A stretch of DNA of 64,000 nucleotides from Pantoea sp. (GCF_028283705.1 NZ_JAPWKD010000032.1:1-64000); one strand, 5' to 3'; shown: positions 38,990 to 49,914, counted from the first letter of the stretch. Notes: generated by a model not told the origin, from the letters alone. Numbers and translations are program-made.

Positions 38990-40954
38990 TCATACGGGTC
39001 GAATACTCTCTTCATCCAGGTCGGCATCAAAAAAACGACGCAACGTCTGAATGTGGGTATCGCTAATGATCGACTGACGCGCCTGCGCCAGTTTCTCTTC
39101 ATAAATGGCCTGACGCCATTCCAGTGGCGTCATTACCGTGGAATTATCGTCTTCAACAATGGTCAGTTCAACTGTCTGACCGGCCGCCGTGCTGAGCGCT
39201 TCCGCTAACACCTGGCGCGCAGAACCTGAATTCAAATGACGCTGGCTGCTGCGCAAATGCAGGCAGACGCTGTTATCACCCTGCTCTTTCCACGCGTTCA
39301 GCGCCAGTTGCTGCACCAGCTTCGGCAGCGTCAGTGCTGCGATTTCAGCCGCCCAGGCATCGCGCTGCTGCGCTTCTTCCGCCAGACGCAGCGCCAGCTC
39401 AGGCGTTTTCTCATGCTCCAGTGCCGAACGCAAGGCTTTTGGCGTCGCAACCGGGGCAGCGATCACTTCCTCAGTCGGCGTTTGCGCCTTCCACCGATAC
39501 GCTTCCGGCTTCGCCGCCGCTTTTACCGCCGGCTCGCTGCGTTGCTGTACTCGTTCCGTGACGTTAGCCAGACGTTCCAGCGCCGCATTAGCCGGCCGCG
39601 CGGAACGCGCTGCCGGCTCACTCTTTTTTGCTTTGCTGGCTCCCTGACGCAGCAGCTGGGTACGCGCCTGCAATAACTGGCTGGTCGCATCCGGCAGGTT
39701 TTCCGGCGCAGGGGGCATATCAGGATAATCGGCAGGAATCGGCGGCGCTTCAGTCTGTGGCGGTGCCATTTGTGGTTGAGCCGCCACAACCGGGGTCGGG
39801 ACCGGGGTCTGATCCGGAACCGCCTGGGGGGTTAATACCGGGCGCGCCACCGGTTCGGCAATCGCCGCCTGCGGGTGGAACGCCAGCGCACGCAGCAAAG
39901 TCATCTCCACGCCCATGCGTCGATCCGGTGCCAGCGGCAAATCTTTACGCCCCATCAGCAGCGTCTGGTAATACAGCTGCACGTCCGCAGGTGGCAGCAC
40001 GCGCGCCAGTTCACGCAGGCGCTGCGCCTGGCTGAACTCATCATCACTGAGGGAGCTGGGAAGTAACTGCACCATCGCAACACGATGCAGCAGGCGTAAC
40101 ATCTCCACCAGCAGCGCTTCCCATTCGACACCGCGTGACGCCGCCTGATTCAGCAGCGCCATCACCTGTTCGCCGTTACCGTCGCTTAGCGCTTCGATTA
40201 ACGCCAGCGGCTGCTCATCATCCAGCGTACCGAGCATCTGCGCCACACTATCGCGTGTCACGCTGCCCTGCCCCATGGCAATCGCCTGGTCGGTCAGACT
40301 GAGGGCATCACGCATGCTCCCCTCGGCTGCACGCGCCAGCAGTTGCAGTGCTCGCGGTTCTGCGGCGATCTGCTCCTGTTGCAGAATATGCTCCAGCTGC
40401 TGACGAATCTGTTCCACATCCAGAGCTTTGAGATGGAACTGCAAACAGCGCGACAAAATGGTGACCGGCAGTTTTTGTGGATCGGTAGTTGCCAGCAGGA
40501 ATTTAACGTGCGCCGGTGGCTCCTCCAGCGTTTTTAACAACGCGTTGAAGCTGTGGCGCGACAGCATGTGCACTTCATCAATCAGATAAACCTTGAAGCG
40601 TCCGCGCGCCGGTGCGTACTGCACGTTATCGAGCAGATCACGCGTGTCTTCGACTTTGGTTCGTGAGGCGGCATCGATCTCAATCAGATCGACAAAACGT
40701 CCCTGCTCAATTTCCCGGCAGTTATCACACACGCCGCAGGGCGTCGAGGTGATGCCAGTTTCGCAATTGAGGCCCTTGGCCAGCAAACGCGCAATCGAGG
40801 TTTTACCCACGCCACGGGTGCCGGAAAAGAGATAAGCATGATGGATTCGTCCCAGTGACAACCCGTTGGCCAGCGCAGTCAGCACATGTTCCTGACCGAC
40901 TACGTCAGCAAAAGCCTGGGGACGCCATTTTCGCGCAAGTACCTGATAGCTCAT
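38990..40954 (-). CDS. dnaX: DNA polymerase III tau (and gamma) subunit
   Basis: Clamp-loader ATPase that ties the polymerase cores together. Full tau is 654 residues (643 in E. coli). AAA+ motifs are the Walker [11 protein letters not shown], zinc-binding CGVCDNC, Walker B LIDEVHML, sensor 1 LATTDPQ and the arginine-finger SRC. A proline/alanine-rich linker (about 365-430) precedes domains IV-V. A programmed -1 shift at about codon 444 would give gamma (445 residues). Confidence 0.97.
   Translation of the reverse strand: MSYQVLARKWRPQAFADVVGQEHVLTALANGLSLGRIHHAYLFSGTRGVGKTSIARLLAKGLNCETGITSTPCGVCDNCREIEQGRFVDLIEIDAASRTKVEDTRDLLDNVQYAPARGRFKVYLIDEVHMLSRHSFNALLKTLEEPPAHVKFLLATTDPQKLPVTILSRCLQFHLKALDVEQIRQQLEHILQQEQIAAEPRALQLLARAAEGSMRDALSLTDQAIAMGQGSVTRDSVAQMLGTLDDEQPLALIEALSDGNGEQVMALLNQAASRGVEWEALLVEMLRLLHRVAMVQLLPSSLSDDEFSQAQRLRELARVLPPADVQLYYQTLLMGRKDLPLAPDRRMGVEMTLLRALAFHPQAAIAEPVARPVLTPQAVPDQTPVPTPVVAAQPQMAPPQTEAPPIPADYPDMPPAPENLPDATSQLLQARTQLLRQGASKAKKSEPAARSARPANAALERLANVTERVQQRSEPAVKAAAKPEAYRWKAQTPTEEVIAAPVATPKALRSALEHEKTPELALRLAEEAQQRDAWAAEIAALTLPKLVQQLALNAWKEQGDNSVCLHLRSSQRHLNSGSARQVLAEALSTAAGQTVELTIVEDDNSTVMTPLEWRQAIYEEKLAQARQSIISDTHIQTLRRFFDADLDEESIRPV
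39618..39631 (-). other. Programmed -1 ribosomal frameshift site in dnaX
   Basis: The slippery heptamer A-AAA-AAG is followed at once by AGTGA, so slipping back one base reads GAG-TGA and ends translation as the gamma subunit. The layout is the same as the well-studied E. coli dnaX signal. Confidence 0.9.
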
Positions 40955-41148
40955 GTGGATTCGATCACTGGATTTGGTTGAGTTGGCACAGCGGCACGGC
41001 TGAAGAACCGCAGTCCGCCGTATGTCAAAAGGGGAAAAATGCTGCTTTGCAAACCCTGTTTATTTTGGCAGTAGTCTAACAGCCACAACAGGATATGCCT
41101 ATTACTTTGCGGAAGTCGCGCCCCGCGCGAAAGCGGAGCGCGCTGGCT

Positions 41149-41700
41149 TTAGTGGCCGGGGAAATTGACCAGGCTGAAGCAGTCGAGGCCCATCGCTTGC
41201 AGACGCGCTTCGCCACTCAGATCAAACAGATTAATAATGAAGGCGGCGTCTTTGACTTCACCGCCCGCGCGGCGAATCAGTTTCACGGTGGCTTCGATAG
41301 TGCCGCCGGTTGCCAGCAGATCATCCACCACCAGCACCACATCACCCGGCTGGATAGCATCCTGATGCAGCTCCAGCGTATCGGTGCCGTACTCCAGTTC
41401 ATAGCTTTCGCTGTAAGTGGCACGCGGCAGTTTGCCCGGCTTACGTACTGGGACAAAACCCACACCCAAACCCAGTGCGACTGGCGCACCAAACAGGAAA
41501 CCACGCGCTTCCGTCCCCACCACCTTGGTGATGCCTTTGTCACGATAACGCTCAACCAGGATGGCGATCGACGCGGCATACGCCTGCGGATCTTCCATCA
41601 AACTGGTGACGTCACGGAACAGAATGCCCGGCTTAGGGTAGTCAGGAATGCTTTTGATGCTGTTTTTGATGAGTTCAAGCTGCTGGGCAGTTGCGGTCAT
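41149..41700 (-). CDS. apt: Adenine phosphoribosyltransferase
   Basis: Makes AMP from adenine and PRPP (purine salvage). It is 183 residues from [18 protein letters not shown] at 41700. It has the PRPP-binding loop [13 protein letters not shown], adenine-pocket [15 protein letters not shown], and [12 protein letters not shown]. An in-frame extension to 41742 is not conserved. It lies upstream of dnaX in the same direction. Confidence 0.97.
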   Translation of the reverse strand: MTATAQQLELIKNSIKSIPDYPKPGILFRDVTSLMEDPQAYAASIAILVERYRDKGITKVVGTEARGFLFGAPVALGLGVGFVPVRKPGKLPRATYSESYELEYGTDTLELHQDAIQPGDVVLVVDDLLATGGTIEATVKLIRRAGGEVKDAAFIINLFDLSGEARLQAMGLDCFSLVNFPGH

Positions 41701-41846
41701 AGTGTTACGCCTGATGAAATCTCTATTTCGCGCAGCTCCCATAGCGCCATTACCCAGGGACCGGGTTAAGCGAAGTCAGTTCACAGAGGGAAGCCACGCA
41801 CGAAGAGGCCCAAATCTAAGCAAATGGCCGCCTAAATGCAACCCTG

Positions 41847-42233
41847 TCAATCCGTTTCGCGTTCGTCTGTACTTTCTGCCACCACCGGAATGCGCCACAT
41901 AAACAGCAGCAAAATGCACAACATCACGCCCAGCATGATACGCACCCACAGCAGGTGAACCAGCCAGATAGACACAGCAAAGGTAAGAATAATCAGCAAC
42001 ATGGCCCGTCCTTTTGCACCGGGCGGCATGGCACGATGCTGCTGCCAGTGCCGCAGGTAACGGCCAAAAGGTGAGCGCCATAGCAGCCAGTGATGAAAGC
42101 GCGGTGACGAACGGGCAAAACACCAGGCCGCCAGCAGCACGAATGGCGTTGTTGGTAATAAAGGTAATACAATCCCCAGCGTACCCAGCACGATCGCCAG
42201 CCAGCCAAGCGTCAGTAATAAAATGCGTTGCAT
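41847..42233 (-). CDS. ybaN: Inner-membrane protein YbaN (DUF454)
   Basis: 128 residues with an N-terminal hydrophobic hairpin (LLTLGWLAIVLGTLGIVLPLLPTTP) and two C-terminal helices (LIILTFAVSIWLVHLL, IMLGVMLCILLLFMW). LPTTPFVLLAAWCFARSSPR and FG-x-Y-L-R-x-W are the DUF454 signature. The function is unknown. It is divergent from priC with 57 bases between starts. Confidence 0.93.
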   Translation of the reverse strand: MQRILLLTLGWLAIVLGTLGIVLPLLPTTPFVLLAAWCFARSSPRFHHWLLWRSPFGRYLRHWQQHRAMPPGAKGRAMLLIILTFAVSIWLVHLLWVRIMLGVMLCILLLFMWRIPVVAESTDERETD

Positions 42234-42290
42234 GCCCGATGCCTGATAAAATCGATACCGCGCTACGTTAACACAGTCGGGAAAAGAGTG

Positions 42291-42803
42291 ATGCCCCTAC
42301 CGCAACCCCAGCAACGCCTGCTATCCACCCTCGATCTGCTGCGTCAGCAAATTGCTCAGCAGCCGGACGGCAGCTGCCGCCAGCCACGCTTTGACGCCCA
42401 GTTATTTCACTGCAAGGGAACGCGACTGGCCGATTATTTACGGGAGCTGGAACACAATATCGCGCAGCTCACCGCCGTGGATACCGATGTGGCACGTCGC
42501 CAGTGGCTGGCCGATAAGGTGTTGGATCAGATTGCCGCCCTGCAACGCGAGTGCCAGAGCCAGCAGCTGCGCGTGGCGCGTGAACGTCCGCGGGGTGATA
42601 GCAGACAGCAAAAACGCGAAGAGTATCGCGGCTATGAAACCCGTTTGCTGGCAATGATTGCCGAACGCGAGCAGCATCTGCAACGCGCCGAGACGCTGAG
42701 CATCCAACAGCAGTTGATTCGCGAAGTGGAGCAGCTAAAAGTTCGCCTCGGCCGCTGCCGTCAGGCGATACACAAGCTGGAACTGCAATTTTCCGCACGG
42801 TAA
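42291..42803 (+). CDS. priC: Primosomal replication protein PriC
   Basis: Restarts stalled forks by loading DnaB on SSB-coated DNA. It is 170 residues from ATG 42291 (175 in E. coli). The protein is all-helical and Gln/Leu-rich, with the conserved FDAQLFHCKGTRLADYLREL and a basic C-terminal half (RHPGYETRL-type EYRGYETRLLAMI). A frame open from 42228 has no homology. Confidence 0.93.
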   Translation: MPLPQPQQRLLSTLDLLRQQIAQQPDGSCRQPRFDAQLFHCKGTRLADYLRELEHNIAQLTAVDTDVARRQWLADKVLDQIAALQRECQSQQLRVARERPRGDSRQQKREEYRGYETRLLAMIAEREQHLQRAETLSIQQQLIREVEQLKVRLGRCRQAIHKLELQFSAR

Positions 42804-42854
42804 GCCCATCGCCCTTTCTTCTATACTCTTCTCTTCTGACAGAAGGAGTTACGC

Positions 42855-43100
42855 ATGGCCTTTATCACCTGGATTCTGACAGGTATTGCTGTCGGCTGGA
42901 TAAAACGGGTGATTTTTCCCGGACGGCCCGGCGGATTTTTCGTTACGCTGGTACTGACGGTGATCGGTGCACTGATCGGCGGTTATATCGCGAGTTATTT
43001 TAACGCCGGTGATATGGTGACCCTGAGCCTGGCCACCGCTGGCATGGCGCTGGCGGGTGCCTTGCTGATGTTGCTGGTGGTGGCAAAATTACGTATTTAG
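42855..43100 (+). CDS. GlsB/YeaQ/YmgE-family small membrane protein
   Basis: 81 residues with three hydrophobic helices: [19 protein letters not shown], a glycine-rich [19 protein letters not shown], and a C-terminal [17 protein letters not shown]. This is the transglycosylase-associated (GlsB) pattern. The name is historical and no enzyme activity is expected. It has an AAGGAG site. It lies between priC and rsmS, 8 nt ahead of the latter, so probably co-transcribed. Confidence 0.85.
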   Translation: MAFITWILTGIAVGWIKRVIFPGRPGGFFVTLVLTVIGALIGGYIASYFNAGDMVTLSLATAGMALAGALLMLLVVAKLRI

Positions 43101-43108
43101 GAGCAAAG

Positions 43109-43273
43109 ATGTCACTGGAAACTGCATCAGACGAGATCAAACTGGCGGTGGATTTAATTCAGCTGCTGGAAGAGAACCGCATCCCAACCGCCACGGTGCT
43201 GGCGGCGCTGGTGATTGTCCAGCGCGATTATGAACAGAAAAGCGCGGCAGAGAACGGCGCGAATAACGTTTAA
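43109..43273 (+). CDS. rsmS: Small regulator RsmS (YbaM family)
   Basis: 54 residues: it begins [20 protein letters not shown] and continues with [20 protein letters not shown], close to E. coli YbaM. In Pectobacterium and relatives the homologue RsmS is a pleiotropic regulator of secondary metabolites and virulence. The stop overlaps the convergent acrR by 4 nt. It sits where E. coli has ybaM, but mscK is missing next to it. Confidence 0.9.
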   Translation: MSLETASDEIKLAVDLIQLLEENRIPTATVLAALVIVQRDYEQKSAAENGANNV

Positions 43274-43908
43274 CGCAGCCCCGCCAGCGTGGGGCTGAAG
43301 CGCAGCATATCAAGCAATGCATCCACCAGACACGGTGCTTCTGCCGCCAGATCAAAGCTTTCCGGGTTGAATAACCAGCTTTCCATCAGGCCATTGATAT
43401 TGGCGCGCATAATCAATGCCGCCTGCCGGGTATTGAGGCTGGCGGGTAACTGGCCCGCATCAATGCATAAACGCAGTACATCTTCTATTCTGTCGTAACA
43501 TTCCAACAATAAGCTTTGCTGCATCTTCTGCAGGGTCGCCATTTCGCCCACAAATTCACATTTATGAAAAATGATCTCCATCAATGCGCGTCTTTGTGGA
43601 TCCTTTGCAGTGGCGTCAAGGATATAGATCAACATGGAACGTACAACAGAGAGTGGATCGCCGGGGTATTTTGTTTGATACTCAAGTTCCACATCGTCAA
43701 GCCCAGCGTCACACTGTAGCCAGATTTCATGTAACAGATCGGCTTTATTCTTGAAATGCCAGTAGATGGCTCCCCGCGTGACGCCGGCAGCCGTTGCGAT
43801 ATCCGTCAGTGAAGTAGCAGCAACACCGTGTTCAGAGAAGTGTGCTAACGCGGCATCGAGAATTTGATTACGTGTTTCAAGCGCTTGCGCTTTGGTTTTT
43901 CGTGCCAT
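43270..43908 (-). CDS. acrR: TetR-family repressor of acrAB
   Basis: 212 residues with an N-terminal helix-turn-helix ([24 protein letters not shown]) and a C-terminal ligand-binding helical domain. It represses acrAB until drugs bind. It is divergent from acrA over a 142-base gap that holds its operator. It matches E. coli AcrR (215 residues) throughout, so the repressor seems intact. Confidence 0.96.
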   Translation of the reverse strand: MARKTKAQALETRNQILDAALAHFSEHGVAATSLTDIATAAGVTRGAIYWHFKNKADLLHEIWLQCDAGLDDVELEYQTKYPGDPLSVVRSMLIYILDATAKDPQRRALMEIIFHKCEFVGEMATLQKMQQSLLLECYDRIEDVLRLCIDAGQLPASLNTRQAALIMRANINGLMESWLFNPESFDLAAEAPCLVDALLDMLRFSPTLAGLR

Positions 43909-43937
43909 AGAGGACTTTTTTTACAAACTGGCAAGTT

Positions 43938-43961
43938 TACATACATTTGTGAATGTATGTA
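43938..43961. promoter_or_regulatory. AcrR operator in the acrR-acrA gap
   Basis: A 24-bp interrupted palindrome, TACATACATT-TGTG-AATGTATGTA, identical as far as I can recall to the AcrR site of E. coli. It lies between the divergent acrR and acrA starts. Confidence 0.93.
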
Positions 43962-44050
43962 CCATAGCACGACCCGTGTTTTAACGCAGCAATGGGTTTA
44001 TCGGTTTGTGATCCATTGATCATTTGATATCGGACATTCGAGGTTTATTT

Positions 44051-45247
44051 ATGAATAAAAACAGAGGATTAGCCCCTCTGGCGGCCGTCCTGATGCTTTC
44101 AGGCAGCTTTGTGTTAACAGGATGTGATGATAATAAATCCCAACAAGCCGCCCAGCAGCAGCCCCCAGAAGTGGGTGTTGTGACGTTAAAAAACGAGCCA
44201 CTGACCATCTCTACAGAACTGCCAGGTCGTACCTCGGCTTTCCGGGTCGCGGAAGTTCGTCCTCAGGTCTCGGGAATCATTCTGAAGCGTAATTTTGTCG
44301 AAGGCAGTGACGTGAAGGCCGGGGTTTCCTTGTACCAGATCGATCCGGCAACGTATCAGGCCACCTATGATAACGCCAAAGGCGCGCTGGCTGAGGCCCA
44401 GGCCAATGCCCGTATCGCCGATTTGACGGTAAAACGTTATAAACCGCTGCTGGGGACGAAGTACATCAGCCAGCAGGATTATGACACCGCCGTTGCTACC
44501 GCCGCACAGAATGCCGCTGCCGTTCAGGCCGCACAGGCAAATGTGGAAAGCGCGCGTATTAACCTCGCCTATACCAAAGTGACCTCACCTATCAGCGGTC
44601 GTATTGGTAAATCTTCCGTGACGGAAGGGGCATTGGTGTCCAATGCGCAAACCACCGCACTTGCCACCGTGCAGCAACTCGATCCGATGTATGTCGACGT
44701 GACCCAATCCAGTGAAGACTTCCTGCGTTTGCGCGCAGAGCTGGAATCCGGTCAGCTGAAGCAGAACGATGGCAAAGCCAATGTCGCCCTGCTGATGCAA
44801 AACGGCAGCACCTACGCGCAAACCGGCACCCTGGAATTCTCTGATGTGACAGTTGATGAAACCACTGGCTCTATCACTCTGCGTGCCGTCTTCCCGAACC
44901 CGGACCATCGCCTGCTGCCAGGTATGTTTGTCCGTGCGCGTCTGGATGAAGGGACTAACCCGTCAGCACTGCTGGTTCCTCAGCAGGCGGTAACGCGTAC
45001 ACCAACCGGTCAGGCCACAGCCATGGTGGTCGGTGCCGACAATAAAGTTGAAATGCGTAACCTGACAGCCAGCCAGGCCATTGGCGATAAGTGGCTGGTC
45101 ACTGAAGGGCTGAAAGCGGGCGATCGCGTGATCACCGTCGGCCTGCAACGTGCCAAACCGGGTGCGCAGGTAACACCACAAGAAGTGTCAGACGATACCA
45201 AAGCAGCACCCGAATCTCAGGCGCAGTCTCAGAAATCGTCTTCATAA
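44051..45247 (+). CDS. acrA: Multidrug efflux periplasmic adaptor AcrA
   Basis: Periplasmic adaptor linking AcrB to TolC. It is 398 residues from ATG 44051. The lipoprotein signal ends in LTGC with the lipidated Cys at position 25. The lipoyl half-motifs, alpha-hairpin (about 95-170, Ala/Gln-rich), beta-barrel and membrane-proximal domain follow in order. The C-terminus is Ser/Gln-rich. acrB starts 17 nt later. Confidence 0.97.
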   Translation: MNKNRGLAPLAAVLMLSGSFVLTGCDDNKSQQAAQQQPPEVGVVTLKNEPLTISTELPGRTSAFRVAEVRPQVSGIILKRNFVEGSDVKAGVSLYQIDPATYQATYDNAKGALAEAQANARIADLTVKRYKPLLGTKYISQQDYDTAVATAAQNAAAVQAAQANVESARINLAYTKVTSPISGRIGKSSVTEGALVSNAQTTALATVQQLDPMYVDVTQSSEDFLRLRAELESGQLKQNDGKANVALLMQNGSTYAQTGTLEFSDVTVDETTGSITLRAVFPNPDHRLLPGMFVRARLDEGTNPSALLVPQQAVTRTPTGQATAMVVGADNKVEMRNLTASQAIGDKWLVTEGLKAGDRVITVGLQRAKPGAQVTPQEVSDDTKAAPESQAQSQKSSS

Positions 45248-45264
45248 ACAGGAGCCGTTAATAC

Positions 45265-48200
45265 ATGGCTAAGTTTTTTATCGATCGCCCCATTTTTGCG
45301 TGGGTAATCGCCATCATCATCATGCTGGCAGGTGCGCTATCGATTATCAGTCTGCCGATCGAGCAATACCCCAATGTTGCTCCGCCGGCGATTGAGATCC
45401 AGGCTACCTACCCCGGTGCTGATGCGAAAACGCTGCAGGATTCGGTGACCCAGGTCATCGAGCAAAATATGAATGGTATCGACGGGCTGATGTATATGTC
45501 CTCGAGCAGTGACTCGTCCGGTACCCTCACCCTGACCATTACCTTTCAGTCCGGGACCGATGCGGATATCGCGCAGGTTCAGGTACAGAATAAATTGCAG
45601 CTGGCAATGCCGCTGCTGCCACAGGAAGTACAGCAACAGGGGATTCAGGTTAAAAAATCCTCCAGCAGCTTCCTGATGGTGGCCGGTTTTGTCAGTGACG
45701 ATCCGAACATGACGCAGAACGATATCTCGGACTACGTCGCCTCGAATATCAAAGATCCCATCAGCCGTACCCCGGGTGTTGGTGATACTCAGGTGTTTGG
45801 TGCGCAGTATGCAATGCGTATCTGGCTGGACCCGCACAAACTCAATAACTTCCAGCTGACTCCGGTGGATGTGATCAGCGCGCTTGGCACGCAGAACACC
45901 CAGGTGGCAGCCGGTCAGTTAGGTGGTACGCCACCGGTTCCGGGCCAGCAATTAAATGCTTCGATCATAGCGCAGACCCGTCTGACCTCGACCGAAGAGT
46001 TCGGCAATATCCTGCTGAAGGTGAACACCGACGGTTCCCAGGTGCGCCTGCGTGACGTCGCGAAGATCGAATTGGGTGGTGAAAACTACGACATCATCGC
46101 ACGTTATAACGGCAAACCGGCCTCTGGTATCGGTATCAAGCTGGCAACCGGTGCTAACGCCCTGGACACCGCCGCTGCGGTAAAAGCCGAATTAGCGAAA
46201 CTGCAACCTTTCTTCCCATCGGGAATGAAAGTGGTGTATCCATATGACACCACACCGTTCGTTAAAATCTCCATCTTCGAAGTGGTGAAAACCCTGTTCG
46301 AAGCGATCGTGCTGGTGTTCCTGGTGATGTATCTGTTCCTGCAGAACTTCCGTGCCACGCTGATCCCGACCATTGCCGTACCGGTGGTGCTGCTGGGGAC
46401 TTTTGCAATCATTGCCGCTTGTGGCTACTCGATAAACACGCTCACCATGTTCGGGATGGTGCTTGCTATCGGCCTGTTGGTGGATGACGCCATCGTGGTG
46501 GTAGAGAACGTTGAGCGTGTGATGGCAGAAGAAGGTCTGCCGCCGAAAGAGGCCACCAAACGTTCGATGGAGCAGATTCAGGGCGCACTGGTCGGTATCG
46601 CGCTGGTGCTCTCGGCGGTATTTATCCCGATGGCCTTCTTCGGCGGATCGACCGGGGTTATCTATCGCCAGTTCTCCATCACCATCGTTTCCGCTATGGC
46701 GTTGTCGGTGCTGGTGGCGTTGATTCTGACGCCAGCACTGTGCTCTACCATGCTGAAACCGGTTGAGAAAGGCAGCCACGGCAAAACCACCGGCTTCTTT
46801 GGCTGGTTTAACCGTATGTTTGATAAGAGCACCCATCACTACGTTGATAGCGTCGGCCATATCGTGCGCAGTACCGGCCGTTATCTGGTGCTTTACCTGC
46901 TTATCGTGATCGGCATGGCCTACCTGTTCCTGCGCTTACCCACCTCGTTCCTGCCGGAAGAGGACCAGGGGCTGCTGCTGGCCCAGGCCCAATTGCCGGC
47001 CGGTGCGACGCAGGAACGCACCCAGAAAGTATTGGATCAGGTGACGGATTACTTCCTGACCAAAGAGAAAGACAGTGTGAACTCGGTATTTACCGTTAAC
47101 GGCTTCGGTTTTGCCGGACGTGGACAGAACACCGGTATCGCCTTCGTCAGCCTTAAGCCGTGGGATGAGCGTGGCAGCGCAGACCTGAAAGTGCCAGCGT
47201 TGGCAGGCCGTGCCATGCGTGCGCTCGGTGCCATCAAAGATGCGATGGTTATTCCGTTCAACCTGCCAGCGATTATCGAACTGGGTAACGCCACCGGCTT
47301 TGACTTTGAGCTGATCGACCAGGGGAACCTGGGTCATGAAAAACTGACTGAAGCGCGTAACCAGTTGTTCGGCATGATTGCACAGCACCCGGATACCCTG
47401 GTGGGTGTGCGTCCTAACGGTCTGGAAGATACGCCACAGTTTAAACTGATTATCGATCAGGAAAAAGCCTCAGCACTGGGTGTGTCGCTGTCTGACATCA
47501 ACACCTCACTGGGTGCCGCCTGGGGTGGTTCTTACGTCAACGACTTCATCGACCGTGGTCGTGTGAAGAAGGTGTACGTGATGGGCCAGGCGAATGCCCG
47601 TATGCTGCCGGATGACGTCAGCAAATGGTATGTGCGCAACAGCGCCGGTGAGATGGTGTCGTTCGGGGCCTTCTCCAGTGCGAAGTGGCAATATGGTTCG
47701 CCGCGTCTGGAGCGTTACAACGGTCTGCCATCGATGGAAATCCTCGGCCAGGCAGCACCAGGCAAAAGTTCGGGTGATGCGATGGACCTGATGGAGCAGC
47801 TGGCGTCGAAACTGCCTGCCGGTATCGGCTACGACTGGACGGGTATGTCCTACCAGGAACGTCTGTCCGGCAACCAGGCTCCGGCACTGTACGCTATCTC
47901 GCTGATCGTGGTGTTCCTGTGTCTGGCAGCCTTGTATGAGAGCTGGTCGATTCCGTTCTCCGTTATGCTGGTGGTGCCGCTCGGCGTCGTCGGTGCCCTG
48001 CTGTTCACCACCGTGCGCGGCCTGAGCAACGACGTCTACTTCGTGGTAGGCCTGCTGACCACCATAGGTCTGTCGGCGAAGAACGCCATCCTGATCGTTG
48101 AGTTCGCCAAAGATCTGATGGAGAAAGAAGGTAAAGGGTTGGTGGAATCAACACTGGAGGCATCCCGTATGCGTCTGCGTCCAATTCTGATGACCTCACT

Positions 48201-48408
48201 GGCCTTCATCCTTGGCGTACTGCCGCTGGCAATCAGTACCGGTGCCGGTTCGGGTGCACAGAACGCAGTAGGTACTGGCGTAATGGGCGGGATGGTAACC
48301 GCTACTGCGCTGGCAATCTTCTTCGTACCGGTGTTCTTCGTCGTGGTACGCCGTCGTTTCAGCAAGAATAAGAGCGAGCTGGAACAGGGCCATCCTGTCA
48401 ACCACTAA
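45265..48408 (+). CDS. acrB: Multidrug efflux RND transporter AcrB
   Basis: Trimeric proton-driven pump taking drugs from periplasm and membrane to TolC. It is 1047 residues (1049 in E. coli). Proton-relay residues D407 and D408 are seen in [14 protein letters not shown]. The first membrane helix [19 protein letters not shown], the porter-domain G-rich switch loop ([11 protein letters not shown]) and the C-terminal helices with [15 protein letters not shown] are all present. It ends at a strong terminator. Confidence 0.98.
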   Translation: MAKFFIDRPIFAWVIAIIIMLAGALSIISLPIEQYPNVAPPAIEIQATYPGADAKTLQDSVTQVIEQNMNGIDGLMYMSSSSDSSGTLTLTITFQSGTDADIAQVQVQNKLQLAMPLLPQEVQQQGIQVKKSSSSFLMVAGFVSDDPNMTQNDISDYVASNIKDPISRTPGVGDTQVFGAQYAMRIWLDPHKLNNFQLTPVDVISALGTQNTQVAAGQLGGTPPVPGQQLNASIIAQTRLTSTEEFGNILLKVNTDGSQVRLRDVAKIELGGENYDIIARYNGKPASGIGIKLATGANALDTAAAVKAELAKLQPFFPSGMKVVYPYDTTPFVKISIFEVVKTLFEAIVLVFLVMYLFLQNFRATLIPTIAVPVVLLGTFAIIAACGYSINTLTMFGMVLAIGLLVDDAIVVVENVERVMAEEGLPPKEATKRSMEQIQGALVGIALVLSAVFIPMAFFGGSTGVIYRQFSITIVSAMALSVLVALILTPALCSTMLKPVEKGSHGKTTGFFGWFNRMFDKSTHHYVDSVGHIVRSTGRYLVLYLLIVIGMAYLFLRLPTSFLPEEDQGLLLAQAQLPAGATQERTQKVLDQVTDYFLTKEKDSVNSVFTVNGFGFAGRGQNTGIAFVSLKPWDERGSADLKVPALAGRAMRALGAIKDAMVIPFNLPAIIELGNATGFDFELIDQGNLGHEKLTEARNQLFGMIAQHPDTLVGVRPNGLEDTPQFKLIIDQEKASALGVSLSDINTSLGAAWGGSYVNDFIDRGRVKKVYVMGQANARMLPDDVSKWYVRNSAGEMVSFGAFSSAKWQYGSPRLERYNGLPSMEILGQAAPGKSSGDAMDLMEQLASKLPAGIGYDWTGMSYQERLSGNQAPALYAISLIVVFLCLAALYESWSIPFSVMLVVPLGVVGALLFTTVRGLSNDVYFVVGLLTTIGLSAKNAILIVEFAKDLMEKEGKGLVESTLEASRMRLRPILMTSLAFILGVLPLAISTGAGSGAQNAVGTGVMGGMVTATALAIFFVPVFFVVVRRRFSKNKSELEQGHPVNH

Positions 48409-48423
48409 GATTGACTCTTCCTT

Positions 48424-48450
48424 AAAAGGCCGCTGATGCGGCCTTTTTTA
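48424..48450 (+). terminator. Terminator after acrB
   Basis: AAAAGGCCGC-TGAT-GCGGCCTTTTTT, 15 nt past the acrB stop. Confidence 0.93.
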
Positions 48451-48522
48451 TGCCCCCTGCCCCCGCCACAAAATCCCTGCATCCTCTGCGGTTGCATTGT
48501 TACGCGCTCAGGTTCATACTAT

Positions 48523-48537
48523 TGTTATATTATAACA
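48523..48537. promoter_or_regulatory. Zur box upstream of rpmE2
   Basis: TGTTATATTATAACA is a perfect palindrome matching the core of the enterobacterial Zur operator, 19 bases before rpmE2. Zur-Zn should shut the operon when zinc is plentiful. Confidence 0.88.
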
Positions 48538-48556
48538 TTACATAAGGCGAGAAATT

Positions 48557-48817
48557 ATGAAACCTGATATCCATCCTCATTACCGTCCGGTGGTGTTCCA
48601 CGACACCACGGCGAACGAATATTTCAAAGTGGGTTCCACCATCAAAACCGAACGCACCATCGAGTTCGAAGGTGAAGTGCTGCCCTACGTCACGCTTGAT
48701 GTCTCTTCGAAATCGCATGTGTATTACACCGGTAAGCAGAAAGACTTTGCCAAAGAAGGCAGCGCTGCACGCTTCAACCAGCGTTTTGGCCGTTTCCTGG
48801 GCCGCAGTAAGGCATAA
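48557..48817 (+). CDS. rpmE2: Zinc-free ribosomal protein L31 paralogue (type B)
   Basis: Replaces zinc-binding L31 on ribosomes during zinc starvation, releasing zinc for other uses. It is 86 residues and contains no cysteine at all, unlike the CxxC form. Motifs are [19 protein letters not shown], the [17 protein letters not shown] strand and a basic end ([12 protein letters not shown]). It is preceded by a Zur box and followed 11 nt later by rpmJ2. Confidence 0.95.
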   Translation: MKPDIHPHYRPVVFHDTTANEYFKVGSTIKTERTIEFEGEVLPYVTLDVSSKSHVYYTGKQKDFAKEGSAARFNQRFGRFLGRSKA

Positions 48818-48828
48818 CGGAGAATATC

Positions 48829-48969
48829 ATGCAGGTATTGAGTTCATTGCGGTCAGCGAAGACCCGTCACAAAGATTGCAAAGTCGTGCGTCGTAAAGGT
48901 CGTATCTATGTGATCTGCAAAACCAATCCGCGCTTTAAAGCGGTACAGGGAAGGAAGAAGAAACGTTAG
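48829..48969 (+). CDS. rpmJ2: Zinc-free ribosomal protein L36 paralogue
   Basis: 46 residues: it starts [20 protein letters not shown] and ends [15 protein letters not shown], close to E. coli YkgO. It keeps only two of the four zinc ligands of standard L36 (no first Cys, no His), so it should not bind zinc. It shares the Zur-controlled operon with rpmE2 and has a GGAGA site. Confidence 0.94.
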   Translation: MQVLSSLRSAKTRHKDCKVVRRKGRIYVICKTNPRFKAVQGRKKKR

Positions 48970-48986
48970 GATGTGTCGTGATAATT

Positions 48987-49012
48987 GGCCGGGTTAATCC
49001 CCGGCCTTTTTT
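48987..49012. terminator. Terminator between rpmJ2 and the metal ABC operon
   Basis: GGCCGGG-TTAATC-CCCGGCC followed by TTTTTT, between convergent genes. The T-run favours the + strand (rpmE2-rpmJ2). Confidence 0.9.
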
Positions 49013-49013
49013 A

Positions 49014-49892
49014 TTACTTCATACTTTTCAGCATGACATTGACGTTATGTTTGAACGCCGCTTCATAGCTGGCAGCCGGACCATTGGCTTCCGACAGGGC
49101 TTCCGGATACAGCTCGCCCCCCGGTTTCGCGCCCGTCGCGCTGGCAATCTGTTTCACCAAACGTGGGTCAGTCTGGTTCTCCATAAAGTAAGTAGTGATG
49201 TGCTCAGACTTGAGCTGTTTGATGATCGATGCCACATCACTCGCACTGGCTTCCGCTTCAGTGGAGAAGCCCACCGGTGCCAGGAAGGACACGCCATAGC
49301 GCTGACCAAAATAACCAAATGCATCATGGCTGGTCAGCACCTTACGTTTGCTCTGCGGCACGGCAGCAAACGACGTTTTCGCCCAGCTATCCAGTTTTTG
49401 TAATTGCTGGATATAGTTCTCACCCTGCTTGCGAATCGCTGCGGCATCTTCCGGATCCGCCTTGATCAAAGCATTCATGACGTTGGTGGCATAAATCACG
49501 CCGTTTGCCATGCTGTTCCACGCATGCGGATCGGTGATGGTTTTACCATCATCCACCATCTCACGCGTATTGATGCCTTGTGAAGCCACCACCAGCGAAC
49601 CTTTATAGCCCGATGCGCTGACCAGACGATCCATCCAGCCTTCCAGGCCCAGACCGCTGACAAACACCACATCCGCCTGCGCCAGTGCCTGGCTGTCCTG
49701 CGGCGTCGGTTCGAAGGTGTGTGGGTCACCATTCGGCCCTACCAACGATTTCACGTTGACGTGATCGCCACCAACCTGTTTAACGATGTCCGCCAGCACG
49801 GTAAAACTCGCCACCGCATCCACTGTTTTCGCCAGCGCCAGCGGGCTGATCAACATGGCACCCAACGCCAGGCTAATCGGTAACTTCTTCAT
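49014..49892 (-). CDS. Zn/Mn-type ABC transporter substrate-binding protein
   Basis: A periplasmic cluster A-I metal-binding protein, 292 residues from MKKLPISLALGAMLISPLALA (a clear signal peptide). Metal ligands typical of the family are visible: HTFEP, DPHAWNS, TSHDAFGYFGQRYG and an acidic residue near the C-terminus. It lacks the His-rich loop of classical ZnuA. Being last in an operon preceded by a Zur box, and convergent with rpmE2-rpmJ2, zinc is the more likely substrate than manganese. Confidence 0.88.
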   Translation of the reverse strand: MKKLPISLALGAMLISPLALAKTVDAVASFTVLADIVKQVGGDHVNVKSLVGPNGDPHTFEPTPQDSQALAQADVVFVSGLGLEGWMDRLVSASGYKGSLVVASQGINTREMVDDGKTITDPHAWNSMANGVIYATNVMNALIKADPEDAAAIRKQGENYIQQLQKLDSWAKTSFAAVPQSKRKVLTSHDAFGYFGQRYGVSFLAPVGFSTEAEASASDVASIIKQLKSEHITTYFMENQTDPRLVKQIASATGAKPGGELYPEALSEANGPAASYEAAFKHNVNVMLKSMK

Positions 49893-49914
49893 ACATATCC
49901 CCTTATTGGTTTCG

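Noticed and set aside
46192-46860. 222-aa open frame opposite acrB
   Set aside because: Shadow of acrB; His/Gln-rich composition typical of reverse frames.
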